Shown here piece after piece: positions 1 through 7,995 of a stretch of 43,768 bases of DNA (positions are counted from its first letter, which is position 1; every line of letters begins with the position of its first letter). A program made the position numbers and the translations under genes. The DNA lies in assembly GCA_900543515.1 (NCBI GenBank), contig UQRW01000013.1, forward strand, positions 1 through 43,768. The letters run 5' to 3'. Source of the stretch: an uncultured Collinsella sp. (GTDB taxonomy: Bacteria; Actinomycetota; Coriobacteriia; Coriobacteriales; Coriobacteriaceae). The notes beneath the pieces were generated by a model that had not been told where the DNA came from, did no database searches, and saw only the letters and a list, made by a program, of their open reading frames with translations.

Positions 1-18
1 CGCGAATCTACTTGTGAA

Positions 19-1374
19 TTAGTAGGTGCGATCGTTGAGCGTGCTCCAGAGCTTCTTGGACTCGGCCATGGTCCACGCGTTGATCTTGTCCTCATCAATG
101 CCAACGAACTCGCGATCCTTGTACAGGACGCGGCCGTTGATGATGGTGGTGCGGCAGTTTTTGCCCATCATGCCAAAGAGCATGTGGCCGTCGATATTCT
201 CCTCGCTCAGCGGCGTAAAGGGCTTGTAGTCCATAACGATAACGTCGGCGGCAGCGCCGGCCTCGAGCACACCGAGCTTGCGATCGAAGTACTTGCTCGC
301 CATCTTGGCGTTGTTCTCGAACAGCATGGTCATGGCCTCGCACCAGCCCACGTTGGGCATGGCGGCGTTGTGGCGCTGAATGATCAGGAAGACCTTGAGG
401 CTCTCGAGCATATCGTGGGTGTAGGCGTCGGTGCCCATGCACACGGGGATGCCGCGGCGGAAGAACTCGAGCACGGGGGCGCAGCCCACGGCGTTTCCCA
501 TATTGGATTCGGGGTTGTTGACCAGCCAGGTGCCGGACTCCTTGACGATGTCCATCTCGGCGGGCGTCACGTGGATGCAGTGGCCGAGCATGGTGTCGGG
601 ACCGAGCAGGTTGTGCTGCAGCAGGCGCTCGACGGGGCTGATGCCGCCGCGGTTGAGGCGGGAGTCCCACACATCGTTCATGCCCTCGCACACGTGGATG
701 TGGAAGCCGGTCAGGCCATTGTTGGCCTCGGCCATCTTATCCATGGTCTCGTCCGACAGCGTAAAGGTGGCGTGACCGCCAAACATGGCGGCGATCATGT
801 GATTGTCGTTATCGCGACGCTCCTTGGCGGCCCACTGGGCAAACTCGGCGTTCTCGGCAATAGCCTGATCGCACTTTTCCTGGCCACGGCGGTCGGAAAC
901 CTCGTAGCACAGGCACGAACGCATGCCCAGCTCCTGAGCGGCGTCCTTAATGGTAAAGAGGCTGCCCGGAATCTCGCAGAAGCTCGCATGGTGATCGAAG
1001 ATCGTGGTGACGCCGTCGCGGATGGAATCCAGAATCGTGGCATAGGCGCTGGCCTTGGTGCCATCGAGCGTCAGGTTGTCGTCAATCTTCCACCACTGCT
1101 GCTCAAGATTCTCCAGGAAGTTGGTGGGGTTGCAGCCCTTAATGGCAAGGCCGCGGGCCAGACCCGAGTAGATGTGGGTGTGGCAGTTGATAAGTCCGGG
1201 CATGATGAGGTTGCCCTGGGCGTCGACGTACTCGGCATCCGGGTACTTGGCCTTGAGCTCGCGCTCGGGGCCCACTTCGACGATCGTATCTCCGTCAATG
1301 GCGACCGCACCGTTGGGAATAAACGGAGTCTGAGCGTTGCGGGTAAAGACGGAACCGTTAGCGACCAGAAGCAT
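19..1374 (-). CDS. ssnA: SsnA-like amidohydrolase (aminohydrolase/chlorohydrolase family)
   Basis: Metal-dependent hydrolase of the cytosine deaminase/chlorohydrolase superfamily, probably acting on a nitrogenous ring compound in the cytoplasm. About 451 residues, normal for the family. Visible metal-site pieces are the HxH of NCHTHIYSG (His65, His67), later histidines in GFHIHVCEG and GHCIHVTP, and the Asp in MGTDAY. The start is the ATG at 1374 because GAAGGGAG lies 4-11 nt upstream; an in-frame TTG-led extension of six codons would swallow that site. It lies downstream of the NCS2 permease on the same strand, 197 nt away. SsnA genes belong to anaerobic purine-degradation clusters in gut bacteria (family knowledge), which agrees with the permease neighbour. 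The substrate cannot be read from sequence; other deaminase activities remain possible. Confidence 0.85.
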   Translation of the reverse strand: MLLVANGSVFTRNAQTPFIPNGAVAIDGDTIVEVGPERELKAKYPDAEYVDAQGNLIMPGLINCHTHIYSGLARGLAIKGCNPTNFLENLEQQWWKIDDNLTLDGTKASAYATILDSIRDGVTTIFDHHASFCEIPGSLFTIKDAAQELGMRSCLCYEVSDRRGQEKCDQAIAENAEFAQWAAKERRDNDNHMIAAMFGGHATFTLSDETMDKMAEANNGLTGFHIHVCEGMNDVWDSRLNRGGISPVERLLQHNLLGPDTMLGHCIHVTPAEMDIVKESGTWLVNNPESNMGNAVGCAPVLEFFRRGIPVCMGTDAYTHDMLESLKVFLIIQRHNAAMPNVGWCEAMTMLFENNAKMASKYFDRKLGVLEAGAAADVIVMDYKPFTPLSEENIDGHMLFGMMGKNCRTTIINGRVLYKDREFVGIDEDKINAWTMAESKKLWSTLNDRTY

Positions 1375-1438
1375 AAATGCTCCCTTCAACATCAGGGGCG
1401 GGGTTTGACACCTCTGACATGGCGGAAGTGCGAAGCGC

Positions 1439-1554
1439 CGGCCTACACCGGAAACGGGCCCTCTCCCGTCAACGCTTCACCAAAGGGACAAGCCCTTTGA
1501 AGTGCGGCTTGGCGCCGCATGGCGCCGGCGGACGAGGCGATGCGTCCGCCGGCG
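1439..1554 (-). other. Structured intercistronic spacer between permease and ssnA
   Basis: The 197 nt between the permease stop (1571) and the ssnA start (1374) hold successive perfect hairpins: a 12-bp stem 1523-1534/1543-1554 with an 8-nt loop, a 7-bp stem CAAAGGG/CCCTTTG (1481-1487/1493-1499), and a 5-bp stem ACGGG/CCCGT (1454-1458/1465-1469). None has a T-run on the minus strand, so these look more like mRNA-stabilising or attenuating structures than intrinsic terminators. Confidence 0.5.
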
Positions 1555-1570
1555 AATAGCACCGAATTGG

Positions 1571-2965
1571 TTACTTCTTGCTCTCGGGCAGGACCAGATC
1601 CACAGCGGCATCCTTGGCGGCATCGATGTGCTGAGCCACGACCGGCGTCTGCGGAAGGATCAGGTTAAGGACAATGGCCATGATGGCGGTGGGGGTCACG
1701 GCGTTGGAGCCGATGACGGTGGACACCCAGGTGGGCATGCCCTCGCCGGCGAGGCAGCCGCTGGCCATCCAAATACCCAGGCCAAAGACGACCGAGGTGC
1801 CGACGATGGTGGTGGTGCGCTGCGTGAGGCCCTCGCGGGTGAACATGCGCACACCGTTCATGGTGATGGTGCCAAAGACGCCGACGGTCGCGCCGCCGAT
1901 GACGGGCTGCGGGATAGCGGAAAGGACGGCAGAGAGCTGCGGGAACAGACCGGCGATGGCAAAGACGGCCGCGATGATCACAAAGACCCACTTGTTGACG
2001 ACCTTGTTGGAGCAGATGATGCCCACGTTCTGGCCAAGGGCGCTGGTGGGAAGACCGCCCAGCAGGCCGCCGACCATAGAGGTGAGGCCCTGGGACACGA
2101 TAGCACCGGAGAGCTCGCGCTCGGTGGGCATACGGTCGATGGAGCCCAGGCAGGCAGCGGAGACGTCGCCGATAACCTGAATGGCAACCATGGGGAACAC
2201 GACGGCGAGGGTAATGCAGACCTCGGGATCAAACTCGAGCGCGTAGGGCATGAGCTTGGGAAGGGCGAAGACCTGAGCGGTGGCGACGCTGGAGAAGTCG
2301 ATCATGCCAAAGGGGATGGAGACGATCATGCCAACGATCATGCCAAAGAACACAGATCCCAGCTTGAGCGTGCCCTTGCCAAAGTTGGCGAGCGCAAAGA
2401 CCACGGCGAAGGTGATAAGAGCAACGCACCAGGCCTGCGGGGTGCCCCACAGCGGCGTACCCATACCGCCGGCCATGTACTTGACGGCCGTGGGATAGAG
2501 AGAGACGCCAATGGAGAAGATGACCGTACCGGTCACGACGGGCGGGAACAGCCACTTGATCTTGCTGTAGGCCAGACCAAAGAGGACCGCGACGGCACCG
2601 CCGACAATCTCGCCGCCCAGCAGCGCGCCAAAGCTAAAGCCCGAGGCACCCATGGCCTGAAGGGCCGGCAGGAACGCGAACGAAACGCCCATGACGATGG
2701 GCAGGCCGCCGCCAATGCGACGGAAGGGAGCGAAGGCCTGAAGGGCCGTGTCGATTGCCGAAAGAATGAGCGCAACCTGAATGATGTCGGTGCTCTGCTG
2801 GCTATTAAAGCCGTAGACGCCGGCCATGATGACCGCCGGGGTAATGATACCGGCAAACGATGCCAGTACGTGCTGAAGGGCACACGGGATCATTTCCTTA
2901 ACGGGAGGCATGCCTTCGCGAGTGAACAGGGCTTCAGTGCCGTTCGTAACCGTCTCCTGGGTCAT
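1571..2965 (-). CDS. NCS2-family nucleobase permease (xanthine/uracil type)
   Basis: Integral membrane symporter importing a purine or pyrimidine base. About 464 residues, very hydrophobic, with the NCS2 N-terminal block PCALQHVLASFAGIITP (near residue 30), the segment GQNVGIICSNKVVNKW in the second half, and the stretch QPVIGGATVGVFGTITMNG, all typical of UraA/XanQ-type carriers. The ATG at 2965 is chosen because the encoded product then begins just before the conserved block and GAGG lies about 11 nt upstream; a longer reading would begin in the promoter region. It is followed by ssnA and diverges from a YheO-type regulator at 3318. Xanthine or urate is the likeliest cargo from context; uracil cannot be excluded. 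Confidence 0.9.
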   Translation of the reverse strand: MTQETVTNGTEALFTREGMPPVKEMIPCALQHVLASFAGIITPAVIMAGVYGFNSQQSTDIIQVALILSAIDTALQAFAPFRRIGGGLPIVMGVSFAFLPALQAMGASGFSFGALLGGEIVGGAVAVLFGLAYSKIKWLFPPVVTGTVIFSIGVSLYPTAVKYMAGGMGTPLWGTPQAWCVALITFAVVFALANFGKGTLKLGSVFFGMIVGMIVSIPFGMIDFSSVATAQVFALPKLMPYALEFDPEVCITLAVVFPMVAIQVIGDVSAACLGSIDRMPTERELSGAIVSQGLTSMVGGLLGGLPTSALGQNVGIICSNKVVNKWVFVIIAAVFAIAGLFPQLSAVLSAIPQPVIGGATVGVFGTITMNGVRMFTREGLTQRTTTIVGTSVVFGLGIWMASGCLAGEGMPTWVSTVIGSNAVTPTAIMAIVLNLILPQTPVVAQHIDAAKDAAVDLVLPESKK

Positions 2966-3052
2966 TTGACCACCAATCCTCGAAATAGTTGTTTTCGCAT
3001 CTAACGCTCTATTGTGACGCAGTGCGGGGTTGAGGTTGTGCCTTCGTTGCAT

Positions 3053-3081
3053 ATCGTATTAAAGATGATTCTCATTCTCAA
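3053..3081 (-). promoter_or_regulatory. Promoter of the permease-ssnA unit, overlapped by a Fur-like box
   Basis: On the minus strand TTGAGA (3076-3081) and TACGAT (3053-3058) are separated by exactly 17 nt, 88 nt before the permease start. The 19 bp at 3061-3079 agree with the classical Fur box at about 14 of 19 positions (minus strand GAGAATGAGAATCAT core). Promoter geometry is seen directly; Fur control is inference. Confidence 0.55.
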
Positions 3082-3317
3082 TAATAATTTTTTGTTATCA
3101 GACTATTCCTCAGCTGAGATAACGCATTTCCGCAGGTCAGGAAAGTGTCTGGTCAAAATAACATCTTACTTTTCTTTTGGTCAACCGTTTACCGCCAAAT
3201 TCCTACCGTTCGTCTGTATTACGCAATGTACCTGCGAATATGCGAGATGAGGAATGGCGTGTTACCATGAGAAAAAATTGTTATGAACATTTCCGATTTC
3301 ACCCCAAGGAGTTGCCC
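3082..3317. promoter_or_regulatory. Divergent control region before the YheO-type regulator
   Basis: AT-richer than its surroundings and without a gene. It holds a perfect palindrome CTCAGCTGAG (3109-3118) and a direct repeat TGGTCAA at 3150-3156 and 3178-3184, 28 bp apart, which are candidate binding sites for the adjacent regulator. I see no convincing plus-strand -35/-10 pair. Confidence 0.35.
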
Positions 3318-3974
3318 GTGAACGAGACCGTACGTCGCTTTTTGCCGATGGTCGATTTCCTGGAGCAGATACTCGGTAAGAACAGCGAAATCGTGCTGCA
3401 CGATTTCTCGGATCCCGACCACGCCATCGTCGATATTCGCAACGGCATCGTGAGCGGCCGCAAGGTCGGCGGTCCCGCCACCGACCTGGCACTCAAGATC
3501 ATGCACGACGCCAAGTATCGCGACCTGCCGTTTATTACGGGCTACGAGGGGCGCGGTGCCGGTGGCAAGACGTTGGAGTCGGCGACGTACTTTATCCGCG
3601 AGAATGACGAGATCGTCGGTATGCTCTGCGTCAACACCGACCTCTCGACCGTGCGCTCCATCAACGCCATGGCGCAGCAGCTCATGGCATGCTTCGACGC
3701 GGCGCCGACGCGCACGGAGCCCGCCCCTATCGAGGTCGAAAGCCTTTCGGAGTCCACGCAGGAGCTCATCGACCGCAGTATTGCCGAGCTGCTGAGCGCG
3801 CGCGGGCTGGATGTAGCATCGCTTGGTCAAAGCGACCGCGTGGACGTCATTCGCCACCTCAACGGCAACGGGGTGTTCATGCTCAAGGGTGCCGTGGCCT
3901 GCGCCGCCACCGCGCTGGGCATCTCGGAGCCCAGCGTCTACCGCTACCTGCAAAAAGTCCGCAAGGAAGGCTAA
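3318..3974 (+). CDS. YheO/DauR-type transcriptional regulator (PAS-like plus HTH)
   Basis: DNA-binding regulator of about 218 residues with a YheO-like PAS sensor domain in the N-terminal half (from FLPMVDFLEQILGKNSEIVLHDF through YFIRENDEIVGMLCVN) and a C-terminal helix-turn-helix (ATALGISEPSVYRYLQK, the last ~25 residues). The start is GTG at 3318: AAGGAG ends 6 nt upstream. An in-frame ATG at 3267 would add 17 residues without a ribosome site. It is divergent from the permease-ssnA unit and convergent with ridA, so it probably senses a small nitrogenous metabolite and controls one or both; that is inference. Related DauR proteins control D-arginine use, so amino-acid sensing is an alternative. 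Confidence 0.82.
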   Translation: MNETVRRFLPMVDFLEQILGKNSEIVLHDFSDPDHAIVDIRNGIVSGRKVGGPATDLALKIMHDAKYRDLPFITGYEGRGAGGKTLESATYFIRENDEIVGMLCVNTDLSTVRSINAMAQQLMACFDAAPTRTEPAPIEVESLSESTQELIDRSIAELLSARGLDVASLGQSDRVDVIRHLNGNGVFMLKGAVACAATALGISEPSVYRYLQKVRKEG

Positions 3975-4030
3975 CAAGTAAAAAGACTGCCCTTGGTGGC
4001 TCCGCAAGCGATCCGTCACGTGACAAAAGA

Positions 4031-4065
4031 ACCCTGCAGTTCACACGCACTGCAGGGTCTTTTTG
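4031..4065 (+). terminator. Intrinsic terminator after the YheO-type regulator
   Basis: Perfect 10-bp stem ACCCTGCAGT (4031-4040) / ACTGCAGGGT (4049-4058) with an 8-nt loop, followed by CTTTTTG. It sits between convergent genes and may also stop ridA transcription, though the minus-strand T-run is weak. Confidence 0.85.
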
Positions 4066-4093
4066 CATGTCATGTTTAGTTGTTGTCAACACC

Positions 4094-4471
4094 TTAGAGA
4101 GCGGCGACGACCTCGATCTCGACCAGACCGCCGGCCGGAAGGGCGGCAACCTGGAAAGCGCTGCGCGCGGGGAACGGAGCCTCGAACTTGGAGGCGTAGA
4201 TCTCGTTCACGGCAGCGAAGTCGGCGATGTCGGCCAGGTAGACCGTGGTCTTGACGACATCGGCAAAGGTGGCGCCGGCAGCGGTCAGCAGGGCCTCGAC
4301 GTTAGCAAGGGACTGCTTAGCCTGGGCCTCGACGCCCTCGGGCATCTTGCCAGTTGTGGGGTCGATGCCCAGCTGGCCGGACAGGAACACCATGTTGCCG
4401 GTCTGGATACCGGGGGAATACGGGCCGATGGCTGCGGGTGCGTTATCGGAAGACACGACGGTCTTGCTCAT
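4094..4471 (-). CDS. ridA: RidA family reactive-imine deaminase
   Basis: Small cytosolic protein of 125 residues that hydrolyses reactive enamine/imine intermediates to ketoacids. Family landmarks are IGPYSPGIQ near residue 14, VFLSGQLGIDPTTG, ARSAFQVAALP (the Arg holding the substrate carboxylate) and the terminal EIEVVAAL. The ATG at 4471 has AAGGAG 6 nt upstream. RidA-like proteins occur in pyrimidine and purine ring-degradation loci as well as being housekeeping genes, so its place beside ssnA and a nucleobase permease fits nitrogen-compound catabolism, but it has its own promoter (4561-4589). No missing key residue is apparent. Confidence 0.93.
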   Translation of the reverse strand: MSKTVVSSDNAPAAIGPYSPGIQTGNMVFLSGQLGIDPTTGKMPEGVEAQAKQSLANVEALLTAAGATFADVVKTTVYLADIADFAAVNEIYASKFEAPFPARSAFQVAALPAGGLVEIEVVAAL

Positions 4472-4504
4472 GTTTTTCTCCTTACGATCAATTGAGAGAG
4501 CGTG

Positions 4505-4552
4505 AGCGCGGTGTTCGCACCGGGAGGCACAGTTCGGTCTGAACACCGCGCT
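4505..4552 (-). promoter_or_regulatory. 5'-terminal hairpin of the ridA transcript
   Basis: A perfect 12-bp inverted repeat AGCGCGGTGTTC / GAACACCGCGCT (4505-4516 and 4541-4552). Inside it, a second short ACCG/CGGT stem can form. Given the promoter at 4561-4589, transcription would begin at or just before this hairpin, so it would cap the mRNA, or act as an operator at the start site. Confidence 0.55.
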
Positions 4553-4560
4553 TGATTGGG

Positions 4561-4589
4561 ATAGTACTCAAGGTTTCCGCGCGATGCAA
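4561..4589 (-). promoter_or_regulatory. ridA promoter
   Basis: Minus-strand TTGCAT (4584-4589), 17-nt spacer, TACTAT (4561-4566). The predicted start lies near 4554, about 80 nt before the ridA ATG. Confidence 0.65.
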
Positions 4590-4632
4590 GAATATTATCA
4601 GCTTGCGAGAATATTTTATCGCCCAACGGTTT

Positions 4633-4662
4633 CCCCGAACCGCTGAACGGTTCTCCACGGGG
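4633..4662. other. Palindromic site between ridA and the U32 gene
   Basis: GAACCG (4637-4642), 5-nt loop, CGGTTC (4648-4653), flanked by CCCC (4633-4636) and GGGG (4659-4662). It could be an operator for either divergent gene. A -10-like TATACT at 4734-4739 may belong to the U32 gene, but no good -35 accompanies it. Confidence 0.35.
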
Positions 4663-4771
4663 TCAACCAGCCCAAGCTGCTGAAGACTTTATCCCGCTTG
4701 GAGCACGGGCATCGCCTGCCGCAACGGCACCACTATACTTTTGAATATCTGAGCATTTTGAAAGGCAGGAT

Positions 4772-7267
4772 ATGACCGCAACCGCCAGTCGAACCACCAA
4801 CCGCAGACCCGAGCTTTTGGCGCCCGCCGGAGGGCCCGAGCCCTTTGCCGCCGCACTCGCCGCGGGGGCAGACGCCATCTATTGCGGCATGGGCAGCTTC
4901 AACGCCCGCCGCAAGGCCACCAACTTTACCGACGAGGCCTTTGAGCAGGCCTGCCGCGCCGCACATCTAGCCGGGTCGCGCGTCTACGTCACGGTCAACA
5001 TCGTCATCAAGCAGTCCGAGATGGGCGATGCACTGCAGCTCATCCATCGCTGCTCCACGCTGGGCGCCGACGCCTTCATCATCCAGGACTGGGGCCTGTT
5101 CTTTGAAGTCAAGCGCACCATGCCCGGCATCGAGACGCATATCTCGACCCAGGCGAACATCCACGACGACCGCGGAACTATCTGGTGCCGCGAGCAGGGC
5201 GCCGACCGCGTGACTCTCTCGCGCGAGCTCTCCATCGACGAGATCGCCGCCATTCACAACGCCGCGCCCGATGTGGACCTTGAGGTCTTTAGCCACGGTG
5301 CCATCTGCTTTTGCTACTCGGGTCTGTGCCTGCTGTCGAGCTTTGCCATGGCGGGCCGCTCGGCCAACCGCGGCATGTGCGCTCAACCCTGTCGTCTGCC
5401 TTACGAGCTGATCGACGAGAACGGCCGCTCGCTCTCCCCTGCCGGCCGCGAGCGCGCGCTATGCCCGCGTGACACCAACACCTCACAGCTTGTTCGCCGT
5501 CTGTATGACGCCGGCGCCGCGTCGCTCAAGCTCGAGGGCCGCATGAAGGCCCCCGATTACGTGTATTCCATCGTCGACGTGTACCGTCATCAGATTGATG
5601 ACATGCTTGCCGATGTTTCGACCTCTAAGGATGAGGATGCCGCCCGCCAGCGCCAGCTCAAGCGCTGCTTTAATCGCGACTTTACGCACGCCTACCAGGA
5701 TGGCACCTCGGGCGACGAGATGATGAGCTACGAGCGCTCCAACAACCGCGGCCAGATTGTGGGCACGGTGCTGGGCAGCCGCCTGGCCAACCGCGATGTA
5801 CGCGGACTCAAGCCCGACGATCGCCGTCGCCGCGCCGCCATCGCCCGCATTGAGCTGTTTGAGCCCGTGGGCGAGGGCGACCTGCTGGAGCTTCGTCACG
5901 ACGATGAGTTCGACCAATTCCTGACCACCATCGCCGCCGATGATGCCGCCGCGGGCGACATCATCGAATGTCGCGTGCCCCGTAGCATGCCCAAGGGCTG
6001 CCGCGTGCGCGTGATTCGAAGCCAGCGCGCCATTGACGCCGCCGGCGCCGCGCTCAAGCGCGATGTGCTGCGCCGCCGCGCCGTAGACGTGTCCGTTGTG
6101 GCGCGTCTGGGCGAGCCGTTTGCCGTTACGCTCACCTGTTGCGACGATCCTTCGCTTACGGCCACGGCCACGGGCTTTACCGTCGAGACTGCCAAGACCC
6201 GTGCCGTCGAGGCATCCGATCTGGTTGAGCACGTCGGGCGCATGGGCTCCTCTCCCTTTGAGGCCGCAAGCTTTGACGTTTCGCTCGACGCCGGCTGTGG
6301 TATGGGCTTTTCCGCCGTGCACAAGGTGCGCGCCGCCGCTTGTAAGGCGCTGGAAGAGGCCATTCTGGCACCTTACGAGGAGCGTGCGAAAACGCTCGAG
6401 TTGCCGGTGATTGTAACCAGTGATTCCCGCCCCGCGCCCGAGCATTACCGCGATGAGCCGCAGATCTGCGCCGCCGTCACCACGCTCGAAGCCGCCGAGG
6501 CAGCTCGTGCCGAGGGCGCCGCGCGCATCTATATGACCACCGACGTGCTCGAGGCTGTCGGACTCTCCCCTGCCGATGCATTTGAGCAGGATATCGTGCC
6601 CGTACTCGACGAGGTCTGCCGCGCCGTCGACCACGAGCGCGTCGACCCCTGGATCAATGCCGGAGCCACCGTCGCCGTCGGCAATATCTCCGAGCTTGCC
6701 GTAGCCGCGCATGCCGGCGCCACAGCCGAGATTCGCTCTTGCCTGCCGGTGCACAACACGCCCTGCATGGAGGCGCTTGCCGCGCGCGGAGCCGGTGCGT
6801 TTTGGCTCTCGCCCGAAATCACGCTCGACGAGATTGTCTCGCTCGGCGCCGCCGCGCCCACGGCTCTGGGTATCACCGTCTTTGGCCGCCCGCGCGTCAT
6901 GACAAGCGAGCATTGCATTCTGCAGGTTGCCAACGGCTGCATCCACGATTGCGCCAACTGCCGCCTGCGCGCCCGCAAGCTGTCGCTCAAGAATATCGAC
7001 GGCAAGGTCATGCCCGTCCGAACTGACATCCACGGCCGCTCTCGCCTGTACGATGCCTACCCCATCGACCTCACGCCGCAGGTCCCTCAGCTGCTCGATG
7101 CCGGCGTGCGTCGTCTCATGGTAGACGGAACGCTGCTCGAGACGGATGAGGTGGGCCGTGCCGTCGCCCGCGTCCGTCGTGCCATCGAAGCAGCGCAGGC
7201 CGGCCGTAAGCCCGCCGCCCGTCTGCGCGGGGCGACCTCGGGCTGCATGTTTGTGGGAATCAGCTAA
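4772..7267 (+). CDS. U32 peptidase-family protein (long RlhA-like form)
   Basis: Long U32-family protein of 831 residues. The N-terminal part begins with ELLAPAGGPEPFAAALAAGADAIYCG, and the family signature is EVFSHGAICFCYSGLCLLSS near residue 170, followed by RGMCAQPCRLPYEL; these cysteines resemble the iron-sulfur ligands of U32 proteins. A further cysteine group, NGCIHDCANCRLRAR, lies near residue 725 in a C-terminal module typical of the longer members. The related E. coli RlhA hydroxylates a 23S rRNA cytidine, so an RNA-modification role is more likely than proteolysis. The downstream gene, 15 nt away, is another RNA-modifying enzyme (RluA family), which supports this. Start ATG 4772 has AAAGGCAGGA just upstream. 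The exact substrate is unknown. Confidence 0.85.
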   Translation: MTATASRTTNRRPELLAPAGGPEPFAAALAAGADAIYCGMGSFNARRKATNFTDEAFEQACRAAHLAGSRVYVTVNIVIKQSEMGDALQLIHRCSTLGADAFIIQDWGLFFEVKRTMPGIETHISTQANIHDDRGTIWCREQGADRVTLSRELSIDEIAAIHNAAPDVDLEVFSHGAICFCYSGLCLLSSFAMAGRSANRGMCAQPCRLPYELIDENGRSLSPAGRERALCPRDTNTSQLVRRLYDAGAASLKLEGRMKAPDYVYSIVDVYRHQIDDMLADVSTSKDEDAARQRQLKRCFNRDFTHAYQDGTSGDEMMSYERSNNRGQIVGTVLGSRLANRDVRGLKPDDRRRRAAIARIELFEPVGEGDLLELRHDDEFDQFLTTIAADDAAAGDIIECRVPRSMPKGCRVRVIRSQRAIDAAGAALKRDVLRRRAVDVSVVARLGEPFAVTLTCCDDPSLTATATGFTVETAKTRAVEASDLVEHVGRMGSSPFEAASFDVSLDAGCGMGFSAVHKVRAAACKALEEAILAPYEERAKTLELPVIVTSDSRPAPEHYRDEPQICAAVTTLEAAEAARAEGAARIYMTTDVLEAVGLSPADAFEQDIVPVLDEVCRAVDHERVDPWINAGATVAVGNISELAVAAHAGATAEIRSCLPVHNTPCMEALAARGAGAFWLSPEITLDEIVSLGAAAPTALGITVFGRPRVMTSEHCILQVANGCIHDCANCRLRARKLSLKNIDGKVMPVRTDIHGRSRLYDAYPIDLTPQVPQLLDAGVRRLMVDGTLLETDEVGRAVARVRRAIEAAQAGRKPAARLRGATSGCMFVGIS

Positions 7268-7282
7268 CCGAAAGGCTTACAC

Positions 7283-7942
7283 GTGAACGAAGAACCTCAA
7301 GTCCTCTACTGCGACGCCTGGCTCATGGCCATCGACAAGCCCGCCGGCATGATCGTCCACGGCGACGGCACCGGCGAGCGCACGCTTACTGACTACGCCA
7401 GCGACCTGCTGCTGGCGATGGGCGACGGCTTTGCCGCGACCGACATGCAGCCGCTCAACCGCCTGGACCGCGACACCACCGGCGTAGTGCTGTTTTCGCT
7501 CGACAAGCAGACTCAGCCCGCCTTTGACCAGATGGTCATCGACCACGCCTTCGAAAAGCACTATCTGGCGCTGGCCGAGGGCAAGATCGACTGGAACGAA
7601 AAGCTCATCGACAAGCCCATCGCCCGCGACCGTCACGACAGCCGCAAGATGCGCGTCGGCGCCAGCGGCAAGCCGTCTCAGACGCGCGTGAAGGTGCTCA
7701 AACGTCTTAAGAGCCGTCGTGGCCTGCCCACGCGCTCGTATATCGATGTCGAGCTGCTCACCGGCCGCAAGCACCAAATCCGTGTGCATCTGGCAAGCGA
7801 GCGCCATCCCCTGGTTGGCGACGACCTTTACGGAACGCCGCGCCCCTGCGGCCTGATGCTCCATGCCCACAGCGTGTCCTTTACGCATCCCGTAACCGGT
7901 GAGCACATCCACATCGAAGCCCCCTGCCCCTGGGAGCCCTAA
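7283..7942 (+). CDS. RluA-family pseudouridine synthase
   Basis: Isomerises uridine to pseudouridine in rRNA or tRNA. 219 residues. The catalytic motif LNRLDRDTTG (Asp in RLDR, near residue 60) and the C-terminal TGRKHQIRVHLASERHPLVGDDLYG are both present; no N-terminal S4 domain, so it is the short form. The start codon is GTG at 7283 with GAAAGG about 7 nt upstream and it follows the U32 gene by 15 nt, so the two are probably cotranscribed. Which RNA position it modifies cannot be told from sequence. Confidence 0.92.
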   Translation: MNEEPQVLYCDAWLMAIDKPAGMIVHGDGTGERTLTDYASDLLLAMGDGFAATDMQPLNRLDRDTTGVVLFSLDKQTQPAFDQMVIDHAFEKHYLALAEGKIDWNEKLIDKPIARDRHDSRKMRVGASGKPSQTRVKVLKRLKSRRGLPTRSYIDVELLTGRKHQIRVHLASERHPLVGDDLYGTPRPCGLMLHAHSVSFTHPVTGEHIHIEAPCPWEP

Positions 7943-7944
7943 AA

Positions 7945-7983
7945 CCTGCCAAAAAGGGCAGGCACCTTTGTGGTGGTTTTGGC
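7945..7983. terminator. Hairpin between convergent RluA and DeoR genes; copy of a dispersed repeat
   Basis: CCTGCC (7945-7950) / GGCAGG (7957-7962) can form a short stem, or GCCAAAA (7948-7954) can pair with TTTTGGC (7977-7983). The left part matches a second site at 35451-35470. Terminator function is likely from position between convergent genes but no clean T-run follows. Confidence 0.45.
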
Positions 7984-7995
7984 ATTGTCCCATCG

